Program-made: the position numbers and the translations under genes | Part shown: piece after piece, positions 45,029 to 56,257 of the stretch | Position numbering within the stretch: position 1 is the stretch's first letter | Layout of the letters: each line of letters opens with the position of its first letter | Assembly: GCA_019022655.1 (NCBI GenBank) | Contig: JAFJYI010000036.1 | Coordinates: 2,046,001-2,110,000 of the forward strand | Source of the DNA: Acacia acuminata | Lineage: Eukaryota; Streptophyta; Magnoliopsida; Fabales; Fabaceae | Direction: 5' to 3' | Length of the DNA: 64,000 nucleotides | Notes under the pieces: model-generated | Databases searched by the model: none | Seen by the model: the letters and a program-made list of their open reading frames with translations, nothing else | Told to the model about the DNA's origin: nothing

Positions 45029-45338
45029 CACTACTACAAAAAAGGGTAACTACTTCCCTAAAAGACTTCCTCATTTTTAAAAAGGATGTTAAAAGTGATC
45101 GTAGTGGCATTTTTGTAAAATAAATACGATATTATCAAATTTTGCGTCCTAAAACCAGTTTAAGATCGTTTAAAATAAATAAAGGCGTCCTACAATAATT
45201 TCGGGACGCTTAAATTAAAATTTTTTTTCCGCCAAAAATTAATGTTTTAGCGCGCCTTGGCGCCATTTCACAAATTTTTTGGCGCCAGCATCAGAAGAAT
45301 GATGAGGAATTAATTTTTTATTTGTTTAATAAGTTTTA

Positions 45339-45580
45339 AGGCGTCCTGATAGAAGATCAGGACGCTTTTAAAAAATTAAAGGCGCCCTGATTCAACATCA
45401 GGACGCCTTAAAATCATTAAAGGCGCCCTGAGTCAACTTCAGGACGCCTTTAATGTATTAAAGGCGCCCTGATTCAACTTCAGACGCCTTTAATGAATTA
45501 AAGGCGCCCTGATTGTACTTCAGGACGCCTTTAATTCTTTTAAGGCGCCCTAAATATGCTTTCAGGACGCCTTTATTGCA
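45339..45580. repeat. Left subterminal array of 40-bp hairpins (inner CACTA)
   Basis: Six units of about 40 bp, each an inverted repeat: 'aaaggcgccctgattcaact' then 'tcaggacgcctttaat'. In CACTA elements subterminal repeats bind the element's own TNP protein, so these are probable transposase-binding sites. Confidence 0.9.
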
Positions 45581-46637
45581 AAATAAACCCTATTTTGCAC
45601 ACGCGTATCCCTCATTCTGCTTCATTCGATTCCCTCAACCCTACCTTCTTCTCGATCATTTGTGCGCCGTTTCCTCCTCCGTGTCTTCGGGCCTTCGCGA
45701 TAGTCGACCGCACTCTCCTACCTCGTTCTCATCTCGAGCCCTCAACCCTTCCTCTCACATTTGCGCCGTTTGTGCGCGCCGTCTCTTCCCATCGCGACGG
45801 TCCGTCGGTGTGCGTGGGTCTCGTTCTCTCTTAGCGGCGTCCGTCGGCTTGCGTTCTCTGTTTCCGCGCCTCCCCTCCTTCTCTTTCTCTGACGAGCCCG
45901 TGCTTTGTGCCCTGACTTCAGTCTTCACTTCAGGTACCGTTTTTACTCTTCTAAAGATATTTTTTCGCTAGTTACGTTTTCTATTGAGAGAAGAAGAGGC
46001 ATAAATCGTAGTTGCAGGAATGTTGAGTCACTTCGCCATCCATCTTCGTGCCTCAATTACTCTTATTAAATTCCATCTTCTCTCTCTCGATCTGATTCTG
46101 TTTCCTTTGGTTTTGATTGAGTTCGTTTTACGATTTCTTTGAATTAGGGATTTTGTCATGTGATAGCTCACGGAATAGCAAGGTGATACGTTCCCTTTTG
46201 TTTGATGGGTTTAGGTGCGGCATTGGTTATGACTAGTGAAAGGCCCAATTTGAGATAGGTACTATTTAACGGGTGTTGATCGCAATTATTGGTTGAGTAG
46301 AAAATTGGGTCCTTGCCGATTGCGAGAATTTTGCTTGTGGGGAGTTTGGAATTCGTGCTTAATTCTGTTTTAAAAGGACTTGATTCAGAAATTTTGATTT
46401 CTTTCCCTTCCAACGTTTTTACTCTCTAATGCTTTCTTTCAAAATTTAAGACATTTCATCTTTTGATTCATGATATTATTTGAATCTGTTTTGCATTCTC
46501 TCCAGTTTAAATTCTCTCCTTTTTAAGTGCAGCAGTTAGTGAATAATGTATTTTTATAGCCCCCTTGTTAGTGATTGTTTGCCCCTACTTGTTTTTGTTG
46601 AAGTTGTTTGCCTCCGTTTTTTTTTTGCAATGGTAGA

Positions 46638-46780
46638 AAATGCTTAAGATGGTTTGGTTATGTGCAAAGAAGGCTTGTGGAGACCTTAAGAAGAAGGGGT
46701 GAGTAGATGATTTTTAGACCTATGAAGAGAGGTAGAGAAAGATTAAGGACACTTAAAGGAAGTCATTAAATGAGATCTCT
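46638..46780 (+). pseudogene. LINE ORF2 C-terminal fragment
   Basis: Reads KCLRWFGYVQRRLVETLRRR, then after a stop 'KRGRERLRTLKGS'. This resembles the 'RWFGHVQRR...RRGRGRPKKTW' block near the end of plant LINE reverse transcriptase ORFs. It is short, with stops. Confidence 0.6.
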
Positions 46781-47156
46781 TGGTTTAGGTCTCTTGATTC
46801 ATGTTAATCCTTGATAGATGATTAATAGGAGTATTAACTTTCCTATTACATTCGTCTCTTGATCTAGCAACCATGATTCAAATTTCCTTTGGTCACCTTG
46901 TAATATTTTTTAGTTAAAAATGCTTGTATGATATTTAAGTTTTTTGTTTACCCACACTACTACCCCATTCTTCTAACTACGTCTTGATGTGTTGATTATT
47001 TGGGCGTTGAAAACATTGGAAATTTCATATGTGATGACACTTTTTTAGTTATGGATTATAGGACTGTTATTCATATTTGATATTGAAAATCAAATTTTTG
47101 AGATTGGCCCTTGCTTTCATGATATTAAAAATCTGTTTTGGTTGATTTCTTTTTTG

Positions 47157-47490
47157 CTGGGATTTTGGCATGTATAGACCATGAGTTGCTAAAAACTCTC
47201 ATTTAGGATTACTTTTCTCTATTGTATGAATTCAAACTACTAGATATGAAATTGAAAATCAAATGGTTGATTTTTTTAGCTGGGATTTTGGTATGTATAG
47301 ACCATGAGTGGCTAAAAACTCTCATTTAGGATTACTTTTCTCCATTGTATGAGATTGGCCCTTGCTTTCATGATATTGAAAATCAAATGGTTGATTTTTT
47401 TTTTGGGATTTTGGCATGTATAGACCATGAGTGGCTAAAAACTCTCATTTAGGATTGCTTTTCTCCATTGTATGAATTCAAACTACTAGA
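47157..47490. repeat. About 122-bp tandem repeat, three copies
   Basis: Copies start near 47157, 47280 and 47403 with 'gggattttggcatgtataga' and contain 'ctaaaaactctcatttagga'. The last copy ends near 47490. Confidence 0.85.
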
Positions 47491-48477
47491 TTATCTTGGT
47501 TTTGTCGGTTGATGAGTATATAAGTTGATTTTAATTATCTTTGTGCTCAATGCTATGTTGTACTTGATCACCACATGATTAGAGTAGTTTAATTGGAAGA
47601 TGCTTGAGAGAGCCATTTTGATTGTAGAAATTAAGAAAAATCTTGTTAGTGATTAAATGGATGGTTTGTTGTTAGAATAGAAATATATCTAACAACCTAG
47701 CATAGTATATTGAAGGATTGCTTTGGAAATATGGTTTTCATTAATTATAAACAGGACATTTAATAATTTTAATGAAAATGAAAAATCAGTCTTAACTTGA
47801 GAGAGTTTAGTTAATGATTTTAGAACCTTTGACTATCATGAATGATCTCTTGTAATCCTTGATACGTACGGCTTAGGTTCTTGAATGCATGATTAAGTGA
47901 GCAAAACAAGAAATTATTGGTTTTTCTTTGCCCCATTCCGTGTGATGATTTGTTTGTGATGATCTTGTATATTGTAGGAAATGCTAAGGTGTTGATTTGC
48001 TTCATTGAGCCAGCAAGGCAATGTGTGATTGTGGCCCATTCTCTTCTCTCCCGTGAGTCCCCTCTCCCCTCTACACTCGTCCAGCTCTCTTCCTTCCTCC
48101 GAGGCTTCTCGGGCTCCAACTCCGGTTCTTCATCCACGGTCCACCTCGTTCCTTCAACTCCGTGATTTGAACCGGTGATCGAGCGACGAGCGATTGTGGT
48201 TTGTCTCTCCTTTTCTATTTCGATTTTACCAATTTTTGTAGATCTGTGTCTCTCTTATCCTGTAAATGTAATGTATAGCCTCGACTTGTTCCTTTTCCTC
48301 CCAAATCAGAATCAAATTCCCTATTCCCATAATCCCATCGCCCATGTGCTCGACTTTGACTTGTACAGGCTTTGATGATGATGATTTCTTCATTTATTTC
48401 TGTTTTAAATTGTTTACTGTGTTACTGTTTAGTTATTTATGCATCTATGTTAATCCTTTAAATGCACGTGCAATCAG

Positions 48478-48561
48478 TTTTTGCCCAAGATCCAGAATTT
48501 AAAGGTAGACAAGTAGTTACTTTCCACAACTAGAGAGACTTCATATTCTTAGGCATCATCG
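48478..48561 (+). pseudogene. Captured exon of an RPF1-type Brix-domain gene
   Basis: Between a splice acceptor (caatcag) and donor (gtatgt) the plus strand reads FAQDPEFKGRQVVTFHN, a stop, then RDFIF, and after a one-base loss RHHR. This matches the conserved start of the Brix domain in RPF1 (ribosome production factor 1), where GRQV.TFHNQRD.IFFR.HRY is diagnostic. The intron borders show capture at the DNA level. The stop in place of Gln and the frameshift make it non-functional as protein. Confidence 0.8.
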
Positions 48562-49037
48562 GTATGTATCCACAAGACTTGAATCATTAATCCACATTTA
48601 TATGTTTATGTTCTTTCTTTCAATATTGTTGTGCTCGGCTTTGCTTTCTTTATGTTTTGTTGGTTTTGATCTGTACTCGTAATTTTCATTTTTACAATTT
48701 CCCATATTGGTAGGGTTCTTTGTATGTTATTTTGATTAGCATAATGCCAGAAGAGCATAGTCTATCAATATCAACCCTTTTTTTCATTTTATAGTGTAGT
48801 TACTCAACCCTCTATCAATTTTATTTTGTAATGATGAAATTGATGCATTTAATGGATGATATTGTTCTGAATCACCTTGAATTAAGCTGAAATTGTTTGT
48901 TGTGAAAATTTGGGATGCATTACTTTTAAGGGGAAATCTTCACGAAATTTTTTAAAAGATAGAGAAAAAAGCATGTCGTTGATGTTTTTTGTTATATAAA
49001 CTTGAGTGTTGGTGGAAATATCGTAGGTGGTATTAAA

Positions 49038-52000
49038 ATGGGGCATAGTTGGATGAATGCTTTGAGAACTAGTCATGTGGCTACAAAAAAAGGGATGTAT
49101 TATTGTCCATGTGTTAATTGCTTAAATGGGGTTCGACGGGATATTCCTACTATAAGGGATCACCTAATTTGTGATGGAATAAACCTTCGATACACAACGT
49201 GGATATGGCATGGTGAGGAGGTAATAAGTACCAGTGTGTCGGACGAAAATGAAGTTGAGGAAGATGACGATGGAATGGAGAGAATGATTCATGATGTTAA
49301 GGTCGAATCTTTTGCACAACCGCATGAATATGATAGCGTGCGGAGTGATGCAGAGACACCGTTGTTCCCTGGGTGTACTAAGTATACACGGTTGGTGGGA
49401 CCTTACATTTGATCAACTTAAAGGCAACTTGTGGGTGGACCGATAGTAGTTTCACGTCCCTGCTTCAATTGTTGTGTGATATGTTTCCAGACGATAATGT
49501 ACTTCCAAATCGTATGTATGAGGCCAAGAAAATCTTGTCTTCGATGGGTATGGAGTATAAAAAGATACAGTTGCCTAATGACCGCATATTGTACGAGAAA
49601 TGAGTATGAAGGCTTGAGTAATTGTCCGAAGTGTAAAACTTCACGATACAAAGTGAAGAAAGGTGGTGGTTCTGGAGATGATGAGACAACAAAAAGGCAA
49701 CCTATGAAGGCATTGTGGTATCTTCCAATAATACCACGGTTTAAGCATCTCTTTACTAGTGAAGCCACGGCGAAGCAGTTGAGATGGCATTCCGATGAGA
49801 GAATATCCGATGGAAAATATCTCCGCACCGGTGACTCTCTCGCAATGGAAGAAAATAGATGAAATGTTCCCTCAATTTGGCGGTGAGCCAAGAAATCTTC
49901 GTGCGGGGCTTTGTACAGATGGCTTCAATCCGTATCGGACTCTTAGCAAAGACCCATAGTGCATGGCCGGTTCTCCTTGTAATATACAACTTACCTCCCG
50001 GCTATGTATGAAACGCAAGTATGTGATGCTCTACTATGATGATTTACGGACCAAAACAAACTGGGAACAATATCGATGTGTACTTGGCGCCCTTGGTTGA
50101 GGATTTGAAGAAATTGTGGGAGGAAGGCGTAGATGTGTTTGATGCATATAAGAAGGAGTCCTTCAAGATGCGTGCAATGATTTTTACCACGATAAATGAC
50201 TTTCCCGCATATGGAAATTTGTCGTGGTACAAAGTGTCAAGGGTCATAAAGCATGTCCAATATGTGAAGCGGACACAAACTTCCATCAACTAAAGCACGG
50301 AAAAAAACGGTCTATCTCGGTCACGGGAGGTTTCTTGATCGGTTCCACCCATATCGTAAGTTAAGAAAGCGTTTCAACGGCTTACCGGAGCATAGAACGG
50401 CTCCAAAGGCATTAAGGAGAGGATGTTTATAGTCGAATGAAACATATCAATGTCATATTGGGTAAAGCGAAAGATTATGGGTGAGAAGAATATATGGAAG
50501 AAGAGATCAATTTTCTTTGATCTTCCATATTGGCGTAGTCTTGATGTGAGACACGTCTTGATGTGATGCATGTGGAGAAAAACGTTTGTGATAGTCTTGT
50601 CGGTACTCTTTTGCACATACCGGGAAAGACTAAGGATGGAATTAGTGTGAGACTAGACATGGTTGATATGGGAATAAGAGAACGGTTACATCCACAAGTA
50701 AAAGAAGATGGTAAGAAGGCATATATGGAGCCGGCGAGCCCATACACTATCAAAAGGCGAGAAAAAAGTTTGTGTGGGTGTTTATATGACATTAAGGTTC
50801 TACAAGGATATTCTTCAAATTTGAGAAGGTGTGTTTCAATGGACGATCTGAAGTTAGTGGGGATGAAGTCCCATGATTATCATGTCTTGATGCAACAACT
50901 ATTGCCGTATCTATTAGGGGCATTATGAAAGATGAAGTGCGAAACACTATAACAAAATTGTGTATTTTCTTTAATGCTATCTCGTAACAAAGTCATTGAC
51001 ATTGAAAAGTTGGATGAATTGGAAAATGAGGGTTATATTATTTTGTCTCAACTAGAGATGCATTTTCCTCCGCATTTTTCGATATAATGGTGCACCCGAT
51101 GGTGCACTTGGTAAGGAGGTCGGCTGCGGTCCGGTTTACCTAAGGTGGATGTACCCTTTCGAGCGATACATGAAGATCTTAAAAGGGTATTCTAAAAATC
51201 CTTATCGCCGGAAGCCTCAATAGTTGAGAGATATGTAGTTGAAAAGGCTATGGATTTTTGTAAAGATTATCTATCGGGGACGATGATACGATCTCGGCAT
51301 GACAAGGGGATAACCGAGGGAACTCGAGGAATCAAAGCGAAGAATAAGGGTCGTGAAGAGGTGTTGCAAGCACACCTGTACATCTTGAATAATATGGAAG
51401 AAGTTCAACCATACATTGATGATCACGAAAGAGTTTGAAGAATAAGAATCCAAGGAAGAATGACATGCAAATAGCTCATGAGCAAAAGAGGACGTTCATA
51501 AAGTGGTTTGAGGAGAAGGTATCGCACGAGACCGGAGTGTCGGATACAATCGAGTGGTTGGCACGGGGGCCTTCTTTCAGGTCATCACTTGGCAAGGTTA
51601 TGAAATAAACGGGTATACCTTCTACACAAAAGGCCAAGACGACGAAGTTACGTGCAAAATAGTGGGGTGATGGTTGAAGCTGAATCCATGCACTTTGCGA
51701 GTACGAAAGACAAAAACCCGGTATTAGCATCAATGGCTTATTATGGAGTTATTGAAGAAATATGGGAGATGAGTTACAACAAGTTCAAAGTTGCTCTATT
51801 GAAATGTGAGTGGGTTAGCAATAATTTGTTGTAATAGATCCACAATTTGGAGTTGTCTCAGTTGATCTTCACGAGTTGGTCATAGAGATGAGCCATTCAT
51901 TCTAACAAGCCGGGCGAAACAAGTGTTCTATGTTACGAGACCACCGCAAATAAAAAAATGTCCATTGTACTTCAAAGTAAAAAACAGAAGTATGGTGAAG

Positions 52001-52130
52001 AATCCTTCGACCTTGAAGATACACCCCTTTCACAACAAATTCCCCTACAACGCGTGATGTGGAATTGGTAGATGATGAAGAAGATGATGCAAGAAAAGAT
52101 CATTGTGAAGGAATATGGGAAACCATATAA
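49038..52130 (+). pseudogene. TNP2 transposase of the inner CACTA (frameshifted)
   Basis: Transposase-associated domain at the start ('MGHSWMNALRTS', 'MYYCPCVNCLNGVRRDI', 'IRDHLICDGI'). TNP2 core next ('NLKATCGWTDSSFTSLLQLL', 'LPIIPRFKHLFTSEATAKQL', 'LCTDGFNP', 'MIYGPKQTGNNIDVYLAPLV', 'TINDFPAYGN'). Then a DUF4218-like part ('VHTR' region replaced; 'WMYPFERYMKILKGYSKNPY') and a DUF4216-like part ('ESMHFASTKDKNPVLASMAY'). Frameshifts lie at about 49400, 49600, 50280, 50930 and 51200. Compared with the outer copy it lacks 20 residues in frame after ALRTS. It would excise and insert the element with its ORF2 partner. The first in-frame ATG is 49038. Confidence 0.88.
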
Positions 52131-52249
52131 AGTAAGATCTTAAGTTATGAAATAGTAATATGTCATAACTTAAGATGGTTTAACATTTTAGTTTATTTTA
52201 TTAATCTTGTTTACTATTTAATAACCTATCTAACATTGATTTGTCCTTG

Positions 52250-53620
52250 ATGAACGGGAACATGTCTAGCTCTAGCTCGATGAGTCGGGGAGGTGAGAGA
52301 GGTGGCGAGCCCGTTGTGAGAAGGGTAGAGGTTGCACACGAGATGAGTGCGCTAGTGGCCGTCGTGACGGAGTCAAAAAAAGAGGCTGCATGTGGACTTT
52401 GATGACAAGTTGAATCCAATTGGCCCGGAGGAAGACAATTTCATTAGCTATGTAGGCTATTTGGCTCGAAGCAAAGTTCGCATTGTGATCTCTGCTTGGA
52501 AGTTCGTTCGGAGAAAACGAAAGCGAGTTGATTTGGGCACAACTTTTGGTTCGTCACTTTCAATATATTTGCATTTGTATCATTTGGCTTGTTACTTGAA
52601 ATTTAATTATCTTTCCTTTTACCTTGCAAAGCAAACGTACGACGTCCCTAACACTAAGGAAATGGAAAAGCATTGGATGGGGAAGTCCGTATACGTTGGA
52701 AAGACTTCAAGAATAAGCTGACTAAAAAGTTTGTTCGAGGGCAAAGGAGGAACGAGGATCCATGTCGAAATATCCTTATATTTCTCCGGAGGACTGGAGG
52801 GAGTTTGTGGCGTCACGGCAAAATCCGAGTTTATTGTAAAATTAAAATTTCTTTCATTTCATATCATTTCTTTTATTTCACAACTTAGTTTTAATTGTTT
52901 TTGTGTCATAGGAAATGAGTCAAGCCAATAAAAGAGACAAGCGGCAAATAAGTATCCGCATTGTATGTCTCGTGGTGGGTACGAGAAAAGCTGGAACGGA
53001 GAATGATGGAAGAGCGGTTAGAGAGAATGAAGGAAGCTTCCGAATCCGATCCTTCCACCGTTGTCCAGCCCCCCCGAACCTCCTCCTCGTCACAAGAAAT
53101 GGAAAGCTGCGAGGATGAGGGGCGACACATACATAAATGCAGATGTTCTTTGAGGTTGCCTCCAAGATTGTAAGTAGTTAAATTAGACGTTTTAAATAGC
53201 CTCAGTTTTTTCATATTATAGGGTTTAGTTGTTATTTATGAAACATCTTATGATACGGGATGCACTTGAGGAGCGAGTTCCCAAGGTTCATTTACGCCGG
53301 GTTCACGGATGGACATTTTGTCAACGGCGATTGGGAAGCCGGATTACCACGACAACATTCGAGGGGAGCCTAGGGGAGTTATAGCCGCAAAATATTTTGG
53401 ACGGCGTTCACGGTTCTATGACGATAACAACCCTAGTCCTCAGCTTGTAGCCAAAATACGGGCGGGACTATTTGATGAAATCATGCAACAAGTACGATCC
53501 GAAGTGAAAACCATGATGGATTCGAGGGACAATACGGAACATACAACTCGTGAATCCCCGGCCTTCCCCCAGTAAAGAGAGTTTCACCCTCCGGATGTTG
53601 ATCTCGCGAACCTTCTCACA
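52250..53620 (+). pseudogene. ORF2 of the inner CACTA, N-terminal part (Transposase_24-like)
   Basis: Possible start at 52251 (MNGNMSSSSSMSRGGERGG). A frame change leads to 'FDDKLNPIGPEEDNFISYVG', 'VRIRWKDFKNKLTKKFV', 'EMSQANKRDKRQ' and 'YEKLERRMMEERLERMKEA', the order seen in plant Ptta/En/Spm second-ORF proteins. Introns with GT-AG borders separate pieces (e.g. acceptor 'tgtcatag' before 52914). A later segment 'ILSTAIGKPDYHDNIRGEPR' (53316) with 'AAKYFGRRSRFYDD' and a coiled-coil stretch ends near 53575. It probably binds the subterminal repeats; that role is inferred from the family. Confidence 0.7.
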
Positions 53621-53639
53621 CGCCACGGAGAGGACAACC

Positions 53640-55143
53640 TTGCACTCTCTATTTGGATGTCCCACACGGGCGTATTGTTGCCGATGCTCTTATTTACACG
53701 GATCACACCATCCACCATAATATTGAAATTCCAAAAGACCTACGTAGGGTGACCGTGACATGTGTTCGAGAGGGGAAGACAAAACAGACATCCCAATTCA
53801 AGATGACGAGGTTCGATTTAGGCCGGGCCATAGGATCGTTCATCCTTTGGCCGAATCATCTTATCATGATGGCGGCGGCGACACCTCCAATGGTAGGAAA
53901 TACATTACTAGAACTTGCTTTTCATTGGTAACTCACTCATAATATGTTTGTTTATGTTTTCATAGAATGAAGTGGATGAGGGCAAATTTCCACACTTAGC
54001 ACTTCTTTGCGATCCATGTACAAGGACATTAGCTATCTCTCCTTCAAGATGCAACCTGGCATTGTCGGCGTAGACAAGACCTATGAGTTTACAGTTGACC
54101 AAAAAGATCTTGTCGAATTTTTGCATACGGAGGATTTAGATTTAGTCGTTCTTGAAGCTGCGATAATGTACGTTTTTTCCCCTTTGATTATTGCATTGAT
54201 CTTTTTTGTTTGCTATACTTAACAACGTTTATCATTTTATTTCGATCATAGTGTTTCTACGACATATGCGTCGAGAAAGGCCGAAAGGATTTGTTTGGAT
54301 TCTTAAGTCCAATAAACACGCTGCGGCTCGCGGTGTGTTAACCAAAAGGACGCTTTATGTTGGTGGTACAATTGTCCGGCAAGATGATCGTTGTTATCTA
54401 GCCCCAATACTTGAAGGGTACGTAATTTAGTTGTCTATTTAAGATTTTTAAGAATAAATTCCTTTCTTATCTTAATTAATATTATAATGTGTTTGTTGTA
54501 GTGGTCATTGGACAGTTTTTGTGTGTTGTTTGTCCCTCCAAGAACGCATGTTATTGGTTTGATCCCTTAAGAGGTGGCAAGCCGAACGATGAAATCAAAT
54601 CTATGTTTGCCAAGTAAGTAAATTTTTGTCTAAATCATTGATTCTTCATTTTATGATCTGTTTTCATGTCGCTAATTTCCATTTTAATGTAGTGCATTCG
54701 AAGGCGGCTAGATCGATTCTTTGGAGCACAGAGTAGGCGGACCAAAGTGGTTTTATCCGAAAGTAAGTAGTTTCAATTCAAGTTATTTCATTGACACAAT
54801 GGTAGCTTTCGATATGCCTTTATCCGTTTTAACAATTTTCTTTTGATTTATAGTGCCCAAAACAACCGGGGAACTCACGAGTGCGGATACTTCGTTATGT
54901 TTTATATGCATACCATCGTTACGGGCGGGCGTACTACAGGTTTTCAAAACGTACGTGATCGCTCTGTTTCTCAAATGATAATATTTTTTGTTCTACTTGA
55001 GTTAATTATTTTATTCGCTTCATTGGTTTAACTTATACGTTGTTTTCCAATTTATAGCTTTTTGATAGTCGGATCCGTGCTCGGAGGAAGAGATTGATCT
55101 GATTCGAGACGCTTTGGCTGCAAATTTTCTTCAACGCATATAG
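53640..55143 (+). pseudogene. ORF2 of the inner CACTA, C-terminal Ulp1-type protease part
   Basis: 'PHGRIVADALIYTDHTIHHN' and 'SFILWPNHLI' form a conserved domain next to the protease in such proteins. The Ulp1 (C48) peptidase follows over several exons: His in 'SGHWTV' (54501), Asp in 'CYWFDPLRGG' (54549), Gln and Cys in 'QNNRGTHECGYFVMFYMH' (about 54858). Introns such as 54613-54693 (gtaagt...tag) lie at the same places as in the outer copy. The stop TAG is at 55141. Ulp1 enzymes remove SUMO. Frameshifts at the GHWTV exon and at the GTHECG exon boundary make activity unlikely. Confidence 0.8.
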
Positions 55144-55329
55144 ATATGTACATCATGTGTTGCCTTGTTCGCCTTTAATAGTCTTGGTTTTCGTGGAATT
55201 GGTAACTCGATTTGTAAATAGCCCGAAAATTAAATCATATCAATCATTTAGAGTTTTGTTGTTCTTTGTGATCTTTGTTCGTATTGGAATTGAAACTCGG
55301 AGTGAAAGTTGAATTTTTGGTCAGTTTAA

Positions 55330-55760
55330 GTAATAGTTTGTTGTTGTTGTTGTTGGTCACTTGCTATTGTTCTTTGTTGTTGGTCTTCTTGGTTGCCAAG
55401 TGCTTTTTGGTCTAAACTGATCTATCTTATTGAGTCTTAAAAGTTTTGGTCACTTAGCTTCTTTGTTGTTTGTTTTTTTTTGTTATTGGTCTTGTTGGTT
55501 TGCCAAGTGCCTTGTTCTTGTTGTTGGTCTTGCTAGTTGCCAAGTGCGTTTTGGTCTAAACTGATCTATCTTATTGGGTCTTACAGTTTTGGTCACTTAG
55601 CTTCTTTGTTGTTTGTTTGTTCTTTGTTGTTGGTTTTTGCATCTCATATATATATGCATTTTTCTAGTTGCCAAGTGCCTTGTTCTTGTTGTTGGTCTTC
55701 TTTGGTTGCCAAAGTGCCTTGTTTTGTTGTTGGTTTTTGATGTTGTTCTTTGTTCTTTTT
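55330..55760. repeat. Degenerate T/G-rich tandem repeat
   Basis: About three copies of a 120-130 bp unit with 'tggttgccaagtg...', 'tctaaactgatctatcttat' and 'gttttggtcacttagcttct'. Lies in the 3' noncoding part of the inner CACTA. Nothing else is seen from 55144 to 55855. Confidence 0.75.
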
Positions 55761-55857
55761 GTACGTTGTTGGTCTTATTTGCATTGTTCTATTGCACACA
55801 GGTTTCAGTTTTATATCAATTCAAAAGGGGGGCATTTTTTTTAAAAAAAATTATAAT

Positions 55858-56165
55858 ATAAGGCGTCCTGATTACAAATAAGGACGCCCAAAGTGCGCCT
55901 TCTAACCAAAAAGGCGTCCTGTTTTGATTGTAGGACGCCCTAAAAAAGGCGTCCTATACCTATTGCAGGACGCCCTAAAAAAGGCGTCCTGTTTTTAACA
56001 TAGGACGCCTTTTTTTAAGGCGTCCTATATCTATTGTAGGACGCTCTAAAAAAGGCGTCTGTTTTTAACATAGGACGCTCTAAAAAAGGCGTCCTATATC
56101 TATAGTAGGACGCCTTACTAAAAAAAGGCGTCCTATTTTTATCATAGGACGCCTTATAGAGTATT
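55858..56165. repeat. Right subterminal hairpin array (inner CACTA)
   Basis: About eight units of 'aaaggcgtcctgtttttaac' plus 'ataggacgccctaaa', each an inverted repeat around a 6-10 base loop. Same GGCGTCCT/AGGACGCC arms as the left array. Confidence 0.92.
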
Positions 56166-56257
56166 TTTTCAACTACCCCCAGTCAGACGTCCTTCGCAAA
56201 AAGGACGTTAATTGCCTCTAATTCAGGACGTTTTTGACGTTTTTTGTAGTAGTGCTA

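Larger units (their letters stand above)
45581..48477 (+). other. 5' noncoding region of the inner CACTA
   Basis: C/T-rich leader-like sequence (45590-45930) ends with a possible splice donor (CAG|GTACCG at 45934). A long AT-rich stretch follows, containing a LINE fragment (46638-46780) and a 122-bp tandem repeat (47157-47490). A C/T-rich stretch at 47990-48170 is open for about 80 codons but is not recognised. Confidence 0.5.
45029..56254 (+). mobile_element. Inner CACTA transposon, 11.2 kb, complete
   Basis: Inverted ends CACTACTACAAAAAA (45029-45043) and TTTTTTGTAGTAGTG (56240-56254), a CTA duplication, subterminal hairpin arrays at both ends, and two genes (TNP2 transposase; Transposase_24/Ulp1-like). 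Both genes carry frameshifts, so activity is doubtful. Confidence 0.93.

Noticed and set aside
45513..45971. 152-codon open frame at the left end of the inner CACTA
   Set aside because: Its start lies in the hairpin array and the rest is C/T-rich leader sequence. No recognisable domain, and it ends near a likely splice donor.
47917..48165. 82-codon frame (with CFIEPARQCVIVAHSLLSRE) as a possible captured gene
   Set aside because: I could not match it to any family with confidence, so I left it as unassigned noncoding sequence.
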